Shown piece after piece: positions 36,369 through 46,535 of a stretch of 64,000 bases of DNA. The notes beneath the pieces were generated by a model, which saw nothing but the letters and a program-made list of their open reading frames with translations, ran no database searches and was not told where the DNA came from. Source of the DNA: Candidatus Cryptobacteroides aphodequi (GTDB lineage: Bacteria > Bacteroidota > Bacteroidia > Bacteroidales > UBA932); assembly GCA_018065265.1 (NCBI GenBank), contig JAGHTP010000010.1, positions 1-64,000 on the forward strand. The letters are read 5' to 3'. Positions within the stretch are counted from its first letter, which is position 1, and each line of letters starts with the position of its first letter. A program made the position numbers and the translations under genes.

Positions 36369-39364
36369 AATTGGTTTTTATCTATGATTATTTGTTTTTC
36401 TACACTTGCCGCAAGAATTGTGATTCCGGAATTGTCGGGCAATATCAACGAACTGCATCCGGAAGGAACATCAAACTCGTAAAGGAACATATAAGTATAC
36501 TCAAAAGGCTCGTTTCGTTTCATCGAATCGTGCCTGTGTGTGCCCACATATACTATTTCAGGCCCGTCATCGGGAATCTCCGACAAGATTGTTCCACAAT
36601 ACGGGGGCACTTTCACTCCATTTTCCTTCTGTCCCAAAGCAAAGTCTCCGCTTCTGGTTCCCTTGATAGACGCGGCCAGAACATAAAGTTTTACCGCGCC
36701 ATCCGGCAATGGAATTTCCTGGGCTGAACAACGCACAGCATTCGGCACATCAGCATCTCCGAACGTGAAGGGGACTCCGCAATACGTCAGTTCAGAAGGC
36801 AGTATTTCAGCCGCATAGGAGCGCCAGGAGTTGTCCATCTTTCCTATCGAAGTGAAAGAATCAGATGTAATTGAGATGGTATTGAACGGCAATTGAAGCG
36901 TTTCGAAGTGTCTTCCGTTTTCAGAAGCCAACTCGGGCAAAGCGACCTCAATGGTGCGAGGCTGGAAGGCCACGCTTTCGTATGCTATCGGGCCGGAATG
37001 AAAGATGTCGCCGATACTGTCACCGATGCCGTCCGTCCGGCTCCAATATAGAAGATCGGGCATCAAACGGATCGAATTGGCTGCTCTCCTGCCGGACATT
37101 TCATAAGTGCGCACATAAAGCCGTCCTCCGTCAATACGTATGCTCTTGATGGGGACGCAAGGGTTCGATGAAGAAATGAAACTGAACTTGTTCCCGAGCC
37201 CCGTGCCCTTGTGCACACCGTCAACCGGAATCGCCTCCTTGCAATAATTGAGTTCGTCCGCCCACCTGTCAGCCTGAACCGGATCAAAACCACAGGGATG
37301 GCCGACAATCGAATAGGTGAACGTGTGATGGCCGATGTCCAGCCCCGACTGGTATGAGAATTTTTCTCCGGCAACAGGTGTATGGATGAGTGTCAGACGA
37401 AGTGTGTTGTCCGCCGGTTTGTCCCATCCGTATTTGCAGTCCGAGAGCAAGGTAATTCCGTATGAGCCGTCAGGGGAGGAAAGATCCGCCCATCTTTGAG
37501 CGACAACTTCATAACTTCGTTCAGTGTTGTTTCCTCTTCGGATATACCCGAGGCCAAGATCGTAGCTTGCGGAATCGCAGGCCACAGACATAGGGAAGGC
37601 GGCTTTCAGAAGAGTCCCTTCAGAATTCCAGTCGATTTCATTCTCAACATCAATTCTGTCATCGGCGGCACCTTCAGTAAGTATGATCCTCTGCACGAAT
37701 GAACTGCGCCCATATTTGCGCGACACCTTGATGCAGCCCCTGTGAGGCCCGTACGATTCCGTTTCGATGACAACGTCGTCCTTCACGCCGACGGGCTGCG
37801 AGTCGACAACGTCCTTGAGTATTTCCCAAGCGGGCCAGGTCAAGGACGTATCTGCGGGGAAAACGGCATACCCGAACATCTGACCGTCAGAGACCAGATT
37901 CCGCCCGCAACGCTTGTCAATAATGGAACAGATGTCGCCGTTATTGTCCACGGTTACTCTATAAATACTGTTCTCTATGCTGCGAGCCGTTACTTTCAAC
38001 TTCGACGCCGACGCCTTGGGAGCCCTGCTGTCAATTATTTCAAGACTGAACGGACTGCTTATGCAAGGCTTGTACGCCACATCCCCGTTTTCATCTGTAT
38101 AACGGACAAGGCCGCGATGTACAGATGACGTAGGATTGAATACCAGCTGCGGTTTTCCGCCCGACACACGGGTATCCATTTTCGCTGCAAGCGAACTCAA
38201 TGCGCGGAGGGTGACATCTTCAGCCTGACGGGCTGTAAGATACTCATCGCGATATGATATCTCGTAGGCATTATCTATGCTGGTGCCTGTAAGGTCATCG
38301 TGGAACTGATGATAAAGGATACGCTTCCAGCATTCATCAATCGTGTACGATGGATATTCCATCGTTCCAAGGCTCGCGGCAATGCTGCAGGCCGTTTCGG
38401 CTGAAAGAAGGGCCTGTTCATTGAGTCTGTTGAGACGCTTCATCAGAGTTCTGGATGTGAAGCATCCCGTTCCGTGCACGTCCATCTGCATCTCCCCCTG
38501 ATACTCGGGAAGACCGGGTTCGGAAGCATAGTCCTCAAAGATGCGTTCAGACGTACTGTACACCATCCTGTACGGAAGATCCTCATTATGAACGCACCCG
38601 TCTATGAAAGCGATTGACTCCGGGAGGACCGAGCCTCCCCTGTCACCTTTGTTCATAGATGAGCGGGTTCCGTAATACAGGAAAGCCGCGGGGATGGGAT
38701 AACTGCCAAGTTTTTCTTCTATCCTTTCAAAATCCGAATCCTTTCCCGTAGGGCACCAGGCATATCCCATTCCGTTGGTGACACATAGAATAGAACTGCC
38801 ATCTATGCCTTTCCAGTGCCCGAATTCAAAGGGAACGGGAGATTCGGAATCGGGGAAGAAAGAGTGCTGGCGCCACGAAAGTTTCTGCGAAGAGAAGCCA
38901 AGCAGCGAACAATGCGCGGCTATTGTGGGCAAAGTATAACTGAATCCGAAGCAGTCCGGAAGCATAATGTCTTTTGTCAGGATGCCGAATTCCTCCCGGT
39001 AGAATTTCTGTGCATAGAGGATATTCCTGAATGCCGATTCCGGACAGGGAATGTTGGTGTCGTTGGCATCAAAACAGCTGCCGCACGGATGCCACTGGCC
39101 GCTTGCCACATAGCCCTTCAGTTTTTCATACAGATCGGGATAATATTCTTTCGCCCAGGCGTATTTGACGGCACCTTCAAAATTGAACACATATTCAGGA
39201 TACTTCTCAAAAAGAGCGAAATTCTGAACAAGCGTGTTATGAAGGAAAACATCGACTGATTCCGTTGCAGCCCACCGCCATTGTGTGTCGAAATGGGCAT
39301 TGCCCACCATATAAACGGTGGGCTTTGTGCTCAGAATCATCAATGCTGCTACGAAAGCTATCAT
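36365..39364 (-). CDS. Alpha-mannosidase-like glycoside hydrolase (GH38)
   Basis: VYMVGNAHFDTQWRW, DIMLPDCFGFSYTLPTI, ILYHQFHDDLTGTSIDNAYE. Confidence 0.92.
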   Translation of the reverse strand: MIAFVAALMILSTKPTVYMVGNAHFDTQWRWAATESVDVFLHNTLVQNFALFEKYPEYVFNFEGAVKYAWAKEYYPDLYEKLKGYVASGQWHPCGSCFDANDTNIPCPESAFRNILYAQKFYREEFGILTKDIMLPDCFGFSYTLPTIAAHCSLLGFSSQKLSWRQHSFFPDSESPVPFEFGHWKGIDGSSILCVTNGMGYAWCPTGKDSDFERIEEKLGSYPIPAAFLYYGTRSSMNKGDRGGSVLPESIAFIDGCVHNEDLPYRMVYSTSERIFEDYASEPGLPEYQGEMQMDVHGTGCFTSRTLMKRLNRLNEQALLSAETACSIAASLGTMEYPSYTIDECWKRILYHQFHDDLTGTSIDNAYEISYRDEYLTARQAEDVTLRALSSLAAKMDTRVSGGKPQLVFNPTSSVHRGLVRYTDENGDVAYKPCISSPFSLEIIDSRAPKASASKLKVTARSIENSIYRVTVDNNGDICSIIDKRCGRNLVSDGQMFGYAVFPADTSLTWPAWEILKDVVDSQPVGVKDDVVIETESYGPHRGCIKVSRKYGRSSFVQRIILTEGAADDRIDVENEIDWNSEGTLLKAAFPMSVACDSASYDLGLGYIRRGNNTERSYEVVAQRWADLSSPDGSYGITLLSDCKYGWDKPADNTLRLTLIHTPVAGEKFSYQSGLDIGHHTFTYSIVGHPCGFDPVQADRWADELNYCKEAIPVDGVHKGTGLGNKFSFISSSNPCVPIKSIRIDGGRLYVRTYEMSGRRAANSIRLMPDLLYWSRTDGIGDSIGDIFHSGPIAYESVAFQPRTIEVALPELASENGRHFETLQLPFNTISITSDSFTSIGKMDNSWRSYAAEILPSELTYCGVPFTFGDADVPNAVRCSAQEIPLPDGAVKLYVLAASIKGTRSGDFALGQKENGVKVPPYCGTILSEIPDDGPEIVYVGTHRHDSMKRNEPFEYTYMFLYEFDVPSGCSSLILPDNSGITILAASVEKQIIIDKNQL

Positions 39365-41658
39365 TTTGTTACAATCAGTTCATCTCCCTGCATCCAGGCT
39401 CTGCGGACAGAGACAAAACCACGGTTATTGACCTTGGCTTCAATTGCCTTGCCATTCAGCTTTGCCTTTGCAGTCTTGTTGCCGGTTCCCACATACACAT
39501 CTATGGAATATGTCTTATATGTATATGGTTGAGCATAGTCGACAAGTTTTACGACCGTCGTGCCCTCAGCTGGTTTTGTGACCGTAATGAGCCCGCCTCC
39601 GAACTTGATTCCCGGCTCAAGGCGTCCTTCGGCAAGCGCCGTTACCTCAAGGTTGTTATTGAGCTCTCCTGCAATGTGATTGTAGGCTATGGTGCGCCAC
39701 ACGTCATAGAAACTTCCTCCATTCTGAGGAATCACAGCTCCGATGAAACGACCCTGGCCGGTAAGGTCAAAGAGTTCCGAGCACAGGATGTTCCAAAGGC
39801 ACTCCGTGCGCTCACCCTCAATCGAACGTTTTGCGGAATTCAACGATTTCCAGTTGTCCATACAGTATGTGAGTGACTGTTCGGCGCCGTGCTTTCTGTA
39901 TGTTTTGAGCGAGTCAAGAATCGCCAGAAGCTTCGCATCCATCCCGCTGTCTCCCTGTGCGGGAACAGCCCACTCCATTTCTGAGCCCTGGACTCCATAT
40001 TGCGTATCCGCCACCTGGCTCGGCCAGAATTTGAACGGTGCTGCATCCTCATACCAGACTTTGGCGAGGTCGGGATTATATGACGCATTCGGAGTTGGCA
40101 TCTTCGCACCGACCTTCTTGCGCCAGGACGCGAGTTCACGGCGGAGTCTTGCGACCTTCAGCGGGTGTTCGGCGGCGATGTCACAAGTTTCCCCGATGTC
40201 GTTCTTCACATCGAAAAGCTGGACGGTACCATTGTCATAGTACTCGATAAGCTTGTAGTTTCCGCGACGGATAGCTCCGCAGGGACTGACCATTCCGTGA
40301 TTCGAATAATGAGGGAAATGCCAGTAGATGGCCCTGTTACGTATCTTCCCGCCTTTCAACAGCGGAGAGATGTCCACGCCATCGCTACCGGCATCCGCTG
40401 GGGCTTTCGACCCTGTCATCGAAACGATCGTGGAATAAAGGTCAGGAGTGGTGACCGGTGTCCGGCATTCTACGCCTTCACTTCCCTGACCGGGCCACTT
40501 GATGATGAGAGGTACTCGGAGTCCTCCCTCGTACATCCAGCCCTTTCCTCCGCGAAGTGGCAGCATTGAACTTGCATACGCAAGATCTTCCTTGCCGATG
40601 GGAGTAAACTTGTTGGGATTTCCATAATTTGCCGCAGACATTCCACCGTTGTCGGCAAAGAATATCACAATGGTATTCTCAGAGAGACCCAGAGAATCCA
40701 AAGCAGAAACCACACGTCCTACACTCTCGTCAACAGCCCCCACCATTGCAGCGAAGTTGACATTGTCCTGTATCTGCTTGATTTTAACAAGATTGTGAGG
40801 GAGAATACGATTGGCTTTGTACTCATCCTGAGACAGCAGTGCAAGGCACTCCTCACGACTGAGCGCATCGGGATCATCCGGATTTCCTTCGAGAATGTAT
40901 CCCGGCCTGTCGGGACGTTGCCACGAAGCAAGTTTACGGGTATATTTTTCAACGAGGTCCGGCCGTCCCTGGATGGGATCGTGTGTGGCAAAATGAGAGA
41001 GGAGCAGGAAGAAAGGCTCATCTTTATGCGAAGCGATATAGTCTATGGCTTCGTCTGTCATCTTGTCGGTCAGATAGTCTCCTGGCTGGCCGTCATACCC
41101 GTTCATTCCGAACGGATAATAATAGGTATCGGGCCATCCACGGAGATATCCGTTGGGAATATGGATGTCGAAACCGTATTCCTGAGGCACGGCGCCTGTT
41201 TCTCCAAGATGCCATTTGCCTATGATGGCTGTTGCATAGCCGTTATCCTTCATTGTCCCCGCTATATTGGGGATGTTGTGGGGAAGATCCTGCTCAACCC
41301 TTGTAGTCGAACTTTTCTGGAAGGGGTATTCCCTGCGCCCGGGGAGCCAGTCCGTCACTCCGTTCGACGCAGGATAAAGGCCTGTCAGAAGGGACGCCCT
41401 TGCCGGGGATGAGACGTGGCACGACGCGTAAGCATCGGTGAAGCGGACACCCTGACCTGCGAGAGCGTCGATATTGGGCGTCTCGTAAAATTCACTTCCA
41501 TAGCACCCGAGATCACACCACCCCATATCATCGATAAGGATGAACACGACATTGGGCTTTGCGGGATCCGACTTTTCGGCACAATACGCATTGAAGGCAT
41601 TGAGCAGAGCCAGATTTGCTCCAGCGACCCTTACTACTATTCTGGTAACGGGTTTCAT
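39361..41658 (-). CDS. Sulfatase (alkaline phosphatase superfamily), Ser-type
   Basis: PNVVFILIDDMGWCDLGCYG, HVSSPARASLLTGLYP (S-x-P-x-R), IIGKWHLGE. Confidence 0.93.
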   Translation of the reverse strand: MKPVTRIVVRVAGANLALLNAFNAYCAEKSDPAKPNVVFILIDDMGWCDLGCYGSEFYETPNIDALAGQGVRFTDAYASCHVSSPARASLLTGLYPASNGVTDWLPGRREYPFQKSSTTRVEQDLPHNIPNIAGTMKDNGYATAIIGKWHLGETGAVPQEYGFDIHIPNGYLRGWPDTYYYPFGMNGYDGQPGDYLTDKMTDEAIDYIASHKDEPFFLLLSHFATHDPIQGRPDLVEKYTRKLASWQRPDRPGYILEGNPDDPDALSREECLALLSQDEYKANRILPHNLVKIKQIQDNVNFAAMVGAVDESVGRVVSALDSLGLSENTIVIFFADNGGMSAANYGNPNKFTPIGKEDLAYASSMLPLRGGKGWMYEGGLRVPLIIKWPGQGSEGVECRTPVTTPDLYSTIVSMTGSKAPADAGSDGVDISPLLKGGKIRNRAIYWHFPHYSNHGMVSPCGAIRRGNYKLIEYYDNGTVQLFDVKNDIGETCDIAAEHPLKVARLRRELASWRKKVGAKMPTPNASYNPDLAKVWYEDAAPFKFWPSQVADTQYGVQGSEMEWAVPAQGDSGMDAKLLAILDSLKTYRKHGAEQSLTYCMDNWKSLNSAKRSIEGERTECLWNILCSELFDLTGQGRFIGAVIPQNGGSFYDVWRTIAYNHIAGELNNNLEVTALAEGRLEPGIKFGGGLITVTKPAEGTTVVKLVDYAQPYTYKTYSIDVYVGTGNKTAKAKLNGKAIEAKVNNRGFVSVRRAWMQGDELIVTK

Positions 41659-43904
41659 TGAACTTCAGGATTATTCTTGAGTACAGGATATTTGCCGGCT
41701 GCAAAATTCCATACATCCTTGTCCCAGGATGTGAATATGGAGCCGTTTGTCATTTCCTCATAAGTCTTGGCCGATGCGATGGAAGCATCCACCGTATTGT
41801 CCGGGTTCTTGGCAAGAGCCTTGACCGCGCCCTTTCCGGACTCATAGACACAAGCGGACACGTTAATCTGAACATCAGTTGCAGTGCCAAGGTTGCTGCC
41901 GAGGACACCGCCGAAATTGGTTTTGTCGTCATTGCCCGTCATCTGCGCGCAGTTGTAGCAGTTCTTCACCACCGACTTGGTGTCCTTCTTGTGGCCCACC
42001 ACGCCACCATTGTTAGGGTTGTTTCCAGTAACGGTCATTGCACCGGCATTGTAGCAGTTCTGTACCGTAGCGCCTGTTTCAATGTATCCGGCGACTCCGC
42101 CTGTATTTACAAGGCCGTCGATAACACCCTTGTTGAACGACTCGCTCAATGAAACAGTTTCGCTCGACATACTTCCTACGACGCCTCCAAGCCTGGCATT
42201 GCCGCCCGTACTCTTGACCTTTCCATAATTGGCCAGACACTTGAGTTCTGCATTCGAGCTGGCATTTCCAAGTACTCCGCCCGAATTGCCACGCACACTC
42301 AACTCGCCGAAGTTCGCGCAATTTTCCACCTTTATGGGGCAGTCGTCAGTTCCGCTGACATTACCTATAAGGCCGCCGACATTATTTGCAAGAACCGATA
42401 TGTCTCCCGCAGAAATGGCACCGTAGTTGGAACATCCACGAATAACTATCTCCTTACCGGATGCCCACCCGATAAGGCCGCCTACGCTGGCGCCACCGTT
42501 TGCTGTGAATGAGCCACACGCCTTGATATTGGCATTGGAACTGCAGTTCTCTATCGTCACGGAATCGGCCACGTGTGCAACAAGTGCGGATGCGAAACCG
42601 TATCCCGCCACAATTGCATCATCTCCGGCACCGACTACGGTAAGGTTGCGTATTGAAGCCATTGCAGCACCGCGACCCTTGATATGGTTGAACAGGGCGT
42701 GACCGCGGTTCTCATCGGATGTTCCGGAATCGTTGGTTGTGAATTTCAGCCCGCTGATGGTGTGATTGCCTCCGTCATATGAGCCGCCGAACTTGCGGTT
42801 GGGAGAACCGATACCGGGCCAGTTCTCAGAAGTAAGCGCGATGTCAACCGTCTGAAGAAGGAACTTTCCTACGAAGAGATTACTGTCAGCCACGCATTGT
42901 GCAAGTGCGAGAATGCCGGCCTCGTTGGATATGCGGATAGGACGCTCTGCAGAATCTCCTCCGAAGCATCCGAATGCCTGATTCCAGGTCTCGACAGATG
43001 TCACAAGGCCACCGGCTCCGACAGTAAACTGGATGTCCACGGCCTTGTCGCCTATCTTGGTGATGGTCCAAAGGCCCTCTTCGAGTATTGACTCAAATTC
43101 AATCGCCGTGCCTTCATCCGAGCAGGAAACGATAACGTCTATGCTCCTGGCCGTGCCGTTTGACAAAGTCATCGAGTACGAACCCTCGGCAAGGTATCCC
43201 GACATACCGTCGAAGAAAACAGTATACGTTATTCCCTTGAACAACTGGGAAAGGCTTAGGGATGCCTTCAATTCGGGATTCTCGTTCGAGGCCACAGTCA
43301 GGGTTGCAGTACGGATTGCTCCGCTGGCATTTTCAGTTATTGCCAAAACTATTTCGCCCATCCCTTCGCCGGCAGATCCGGATGTGATTGCAATCCAATC
43401 CGGGGTATCGGCAAGACTTGCCGTCCAGGCCACGTTGGATGCAACCTGAACGCTGTATGCGTCATCTGCATCAGCGCCTTCCGACTGCTCTCCTGATGGA
43501 GTAATGGTAAGATACGGTTCCGTGCCCATCTGGGTCACTGTTACTTTCTTGGTAGCGCTGAAAGATGCTTTCGCATTGCTTTTGGCCACTATGGAGACAA
43601 CAGTGCTTCTCTTCTGCGTGCCCTGGTTTGCAAGAAGGTCATACATTACCTTCCCGCTTCCCTTTCCGGACGCAGACGAAAGAGTTATCCAATCCTCTCC
43701 GGCATCTACACTTGCCTGCCACTCAACGTCGTCAGACGCTTTGATGGCGATGGAATAACCATTGCCGGCAGTCGCCGGCTTGCTTACAGTCAGATCAGCA
43801 GAATCGAATTCCGGATTGACTTCAGGTGTGAGATTCTCTTTGCCGTTACAAGCAGCAAGGAAGAGCGCCATTCCAATGGCGAACAACATTGAATTGTACT
43901 TCAT
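41655..43904 (-). CDS. BACON-domain lipoprotein with GLUG-like repeats
   Basis: Two BACON-like modules (VEWQASVDAGEDWITLSSASGKGSG; VAWTASLADTPDWIAITSGSAGEG); repeats GGLIGWASG, GGLIGNVSG, GGVLGNASS, GGVVGSMSS, GGVAGYIE, GGVVGHKK, GGVLGSN. Confidence 0.8.
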   Translation of the reverse strand: MKYNSMLFAIGMALFLAACNGKENLTPEVNPEFDSADLTVSKPATAGNGYSIAIKASDDVEWQASVDAGEDWITLSSASGKGSGKVMYDLLANQGTQKRSTVVSIVAKSNAKASFSATKKVTVTQMGTEPYLTITPSGEQSEGADADDAYSVQVASNVAWTASLADTPDWIAITSGSAGEGMGEIVLAITENASGAIRTATLTVASNENPELKASLSLSQLFKGITYTVFFDGMSGYLAEGSYSMTLSNGTARSIDVIVSCSDEGTAIEFESILEEGLWTITKIGDKAVDIQFTVGAGGLVTSVETWNQAFGCFGGDSAERPIRISNEAGILALAQCVADSNLFVGKFLLQTVDIALTSENWPGIGSPNRKFGGSYDGGNHTISGLKFTTNDSGTSDENRGHALFNHIKGRGAAMASIRNLTVVGAGDDAIVAGYGFASALVAHVADSVTIENCSSNANIKACGSFTANGGASVGGLIGWASGKEIVIRGCSNYGAISAGDISVLANNVGGLIGNVSGTDDCPIKVENCANFGELSVRGNSGGVLGNASSNAELKCLANYGKVKSTGGNARLGGVVGSMSSETVSLSESFNKGVIDGLVNTGGVAGYIETGATVQNCYNAGAMTVTGNNPNNGGVVGHKKDTKSVVKNCYNCAQMTGNDDKTNFGGVLGSNLGTATDVQINVSACVYESGKGAVKALAKNPDNTVDASIASAKTYEEMTNGSIFTSWDKDVWNFAAGKYPVLKNNPEVQ

Positions 43905-43905
43905 A

Positions 43906-45486
43906 TTACTTGAATGTTGGATTATCGACATTTGATGATATCAGTCTGAGAGTCGAGATATAATTGGCCTCGGACAACTTCACTCCGTTTACAACGACAT
44001 TGTCAAAGACAAGCCCTTTGATCTTCGAAGTCTCGCTCAAGCCCTCGATATGATTGGAGAAGGTCTTGTCATACGATATGTTCCAATCCTTAAGAACGAG
44101 ACCGTCTATTGTCAGCGGGGTATAATTGTAGGGGGCAACCATAAACACCAGACTGACGGGGGTTTCCGTAACGACATCCTCGACCAGCCAGTTCTTCGAC
44201 CAGCCATAGTAGTCAACGTAGAAGCCACCTCTTTCATAATAGTATTTGTTGCCCACGCAACTGAGGACTCCGCGGTTCTTCTCTTCCTTGTTCCATTCAC
44301 CGTGAAGGATATCGACGCGCTTGATTTCAGCCTTGTCACACTTGCCGTTTCCCCAGTTCATCTGAATAAGGCCTCCATTGTTAAGCTGCCAGCATACTAT
44401 GTCGTTGAACTTTACACCGGTTTCATAACATTTGATGTTATCGTCGTTTGCCCAGATGAAGCAGTTTGAAACCGTGGAATTGGCATAGGCCGAAATACCG
44501 TCGGCATTGTATGTCCAGCCGCCGATGACCTTTGTCCACTTCACCGTATTCTGTTCTCCGACAAGTCTTACGGAAAAATACTTGTTATTGGCGACGGTGA
44601 TTCCTTCCAGTTTAATCCTGTCACTTCCTGTGACAGCCTCTATGCAGTGAGCCTCGCGATAGTTCATCCGGCCTTGCGAGAGCACTCCGCGTCCGAAAAT
44701 ATGCACATCCGGGTGACTTTCCATCCGCAATGAGCCATAGACATACGAACCACCTTCGAAATACACGCTGCTGATATGCGAAGGGATATTGTAAAGACCG
44801 ATGTCGTGGACTCCTGCCTTAAAATATATACCGGAATATCTGGCAGGGACTGAAGCCAACGTCGACGCAGTCGCGTGATCGGCATAGAAGTAGCTCTCGT
44901 CATCCTGCGCAGGAGCATCGGTTTCGGAAGGGTTTGCAAATATCATCAGGCCGTTCTTGTAACCGTTCTGCCCGATTTCAACCGAGCATTGGCCGGGTTC
45001 GGTCATTGTAAAGCTTATTACGTTTCCTGACACTTCAGGTGTGATGCCATAACGGCTCGGGATAACTCGCACTTCGCCCTCCATCGGGACGAGTTCGGTA
45101 TCGAGCACTGTCACCTCAACTTTGACTTCGCCGGTAAAGGAGAAGTCCGTCCAGCTGATGCTGCGGCCGGCAAAGATATCTAACGGGAACTTGTCTGTAG
45201 CGGTCATATTTTCATAACCGAGTTGATATGCCGGGCAAGCGCTGCAATAGACGGGCGAGTCCTGTTTGGTGCCTGTCTTCTGGCTCACCCTGACCTTGTA
45301 AACCGTGGAAACGGGCACACCTTCGCCATCATCTGCCAAAGGATAGACAGTAAGGGATGATTCATCCGGCTGTTTCTTGTTCCCGTTGTTTTCAAGCGGT
45401 TCATATGCATTGTTGAACTGCGTGCAGGAAGCGGCCATAAGGGTTGCCGCAAATAATATTATATTCATGTTGTTCATTTCTGTCAC
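43906..45486 (-). CDS. Right-handed beta-helix (pectin-lyase fold) glycosidase-like lipoprotein, GH28/GH49-like
   Basis: GVHDIGLYNIPSHISSVYFEGGSYVYGSLRMESHPDVHIFGRGVLSQGRMNYREAH; YNADGISAYANSTVSNCFIWANDDNIKCYETG. Confidence 0.75.
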   Translation of the reverse strand: MTEMNNMNIILFAATLMAASCTQFNNAYEPLENNGNKKQPDESSLTVYPLADDGEGVPVSTVYKVRVSQKTGTKQDSPVYCSACPAYQLGYENMTATDKFPLDIFAGRSISWTDFSFTGEVKVEVTVLDTELVPMEGEVRVIPSRYGITPEVSGNVISFTMTEPGQCSVEIGQNGYKNGLMIFANPSETDAPAQDDESYFYADHATASTLASVPARYSGIYFKAGVHDIGLYNIPSHISSVYFEGGSYVYGSLRMESHPDVHIFGRGVLSQGRMNYREAHCIEAVTGSDRIKLEGITVANNKYFSVRLVGEQNTVKWTKVIGGWTYNADGISAYANSTVSNCFIWANDDNIKCYETGVKFNDIVCWQLNNGGLIQMNWGNGKCDKAEIKRVDILHGEWNKEEKNRGVLSCVGNKYYYERGGFYVDYYGWSKNWLVEDVVTETPVSLVFMVAPYNYTPLTIDGLVLKDWNISYDKTFSNHIEGLSETSKIKGLVFDNVVVNGVKLSEANYISTLRLISSNVDNPTFK

Positions 45487-46535
45487 TTCTTGATTTCGGG
45501 CCTTGCAGTTTCCTGCACAATCGCCCTGTCACGGAACACCAGAGTATCACAAACCTCGCAGGTATTACCTGCCGAATTCTTGTAAAAGTAATTCAGATAC
45601 AGTGCGTCACGACGAGTCTTCTTTTCCGGAGTTCCGCCCCAGGATTCACCTCCTTCGGCAAATTCGCCGACTCCTGTGATTCCTTTGATCTTCGAATCGG
45701 AAGCGGACACGATATCAAGGCATCCCGCCCCGTCATCACAGACATTCAGAGTCCACTGATCTCCCTTTATGTTAAGTGTCGTGGAAAACGATGTCAAGGA
45801 AAGCGTTTTCAGGCTGACGACCTCGTCGTATTCAGTATAATCCGCGTGATATACGTCTTCTTTTATGATTGTACCAAGCGCATCCCTTTCGGTTCTCACG
45901 CCCCTGCGGAGCCAGGACCCGTGAAATTTATTGACGAATTTCACCCCGAAAAGAGTATAATCCATTGGAGCCACCTCCCAGTCCTCGGCATTGTGCCTGT
46001 CGGGTTCGGCCGTTCCGGCCTTTGCCTCACCTGTGATGATGTGCAGAGGAGATTCCGCTTCTGTAATGCGCAGGGGAATTACATATTCACCGGTAACGGC
46101 TTTGGGATCATCAAAGAAAGCGTCATTGAGATGTACCCTTATCAGGCCGCTTGACGTGCCGGCCTTGATGGTGACGTTCCCCAACGGATTCATTTCATAA
46201 TAATCTTCGGGGAGCACAGTCAGCTTTTTGCCTGCTTGGTTGTACAGGTTCGTTCCCACAAGCGTCTCATCCAATTCGTAGGACACCCTCCAGTCACGCT
46301 TGCTGTTGCCATAATAGCCTCCTATGCATATGCCGATGTTAAACTCGTGGGCACGGTCAAGCGTGTTGTCCACAAGGTCATTTCCCAGAGACAATGTGCG
46401 TACGGGATACTGATATGGGAAATAAACGCTTTGCGTTTCAAAATCGTCAAACTCTATCCTGCCATTATGGCAGGATGTGGCAGCAAAGACAGCCGCAACC
46501 GATATAAGCAGTGCCTTGTATCTCATATTCATCAT
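45483..46535 (-). CDS. DUF4973/DUF1735-like PUL surface lipoprotein
   Basis: Lipobox ATSCHN; FETQSVYFPYQYPVRTLSLGND; LPEDYYEMNPLGNVTIKAGTSSGLIRVHLNDAFFDD; YVIPLRITE. Confidence 0.75.
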   Translation of the reverse strand: MMNMRYKALLISVAAVFAATSCHNGRIEFDDFETQSVYFPYQYPVRTLSLGNDLVDNTLDRAHEFNIGICIGGYYGNSKRDWRVSYELDETLVGTNLYNQAGKKLTVLPEDYYEMNPLGNVTIKAGTSSGLIRVHLNDAFFDDPKAVTGEYVIPLRITEAESPLHIITGEAKAGTAEPDRHNAEDWEVAPMDYTLFGVKFVNKFHGSWLRRGVRTERDALGTIIKEDVYHADYTEYDEVVSLKTLSLTSFSTTLNIKGDQWTLNVCDDGAGCLDIVSASDSKIKGITGVGEFAEGGESWGGTPEKKTRRDALYLNYFYKNSAGNTCEVCDTLVFRDRAIVQETARPEIKK

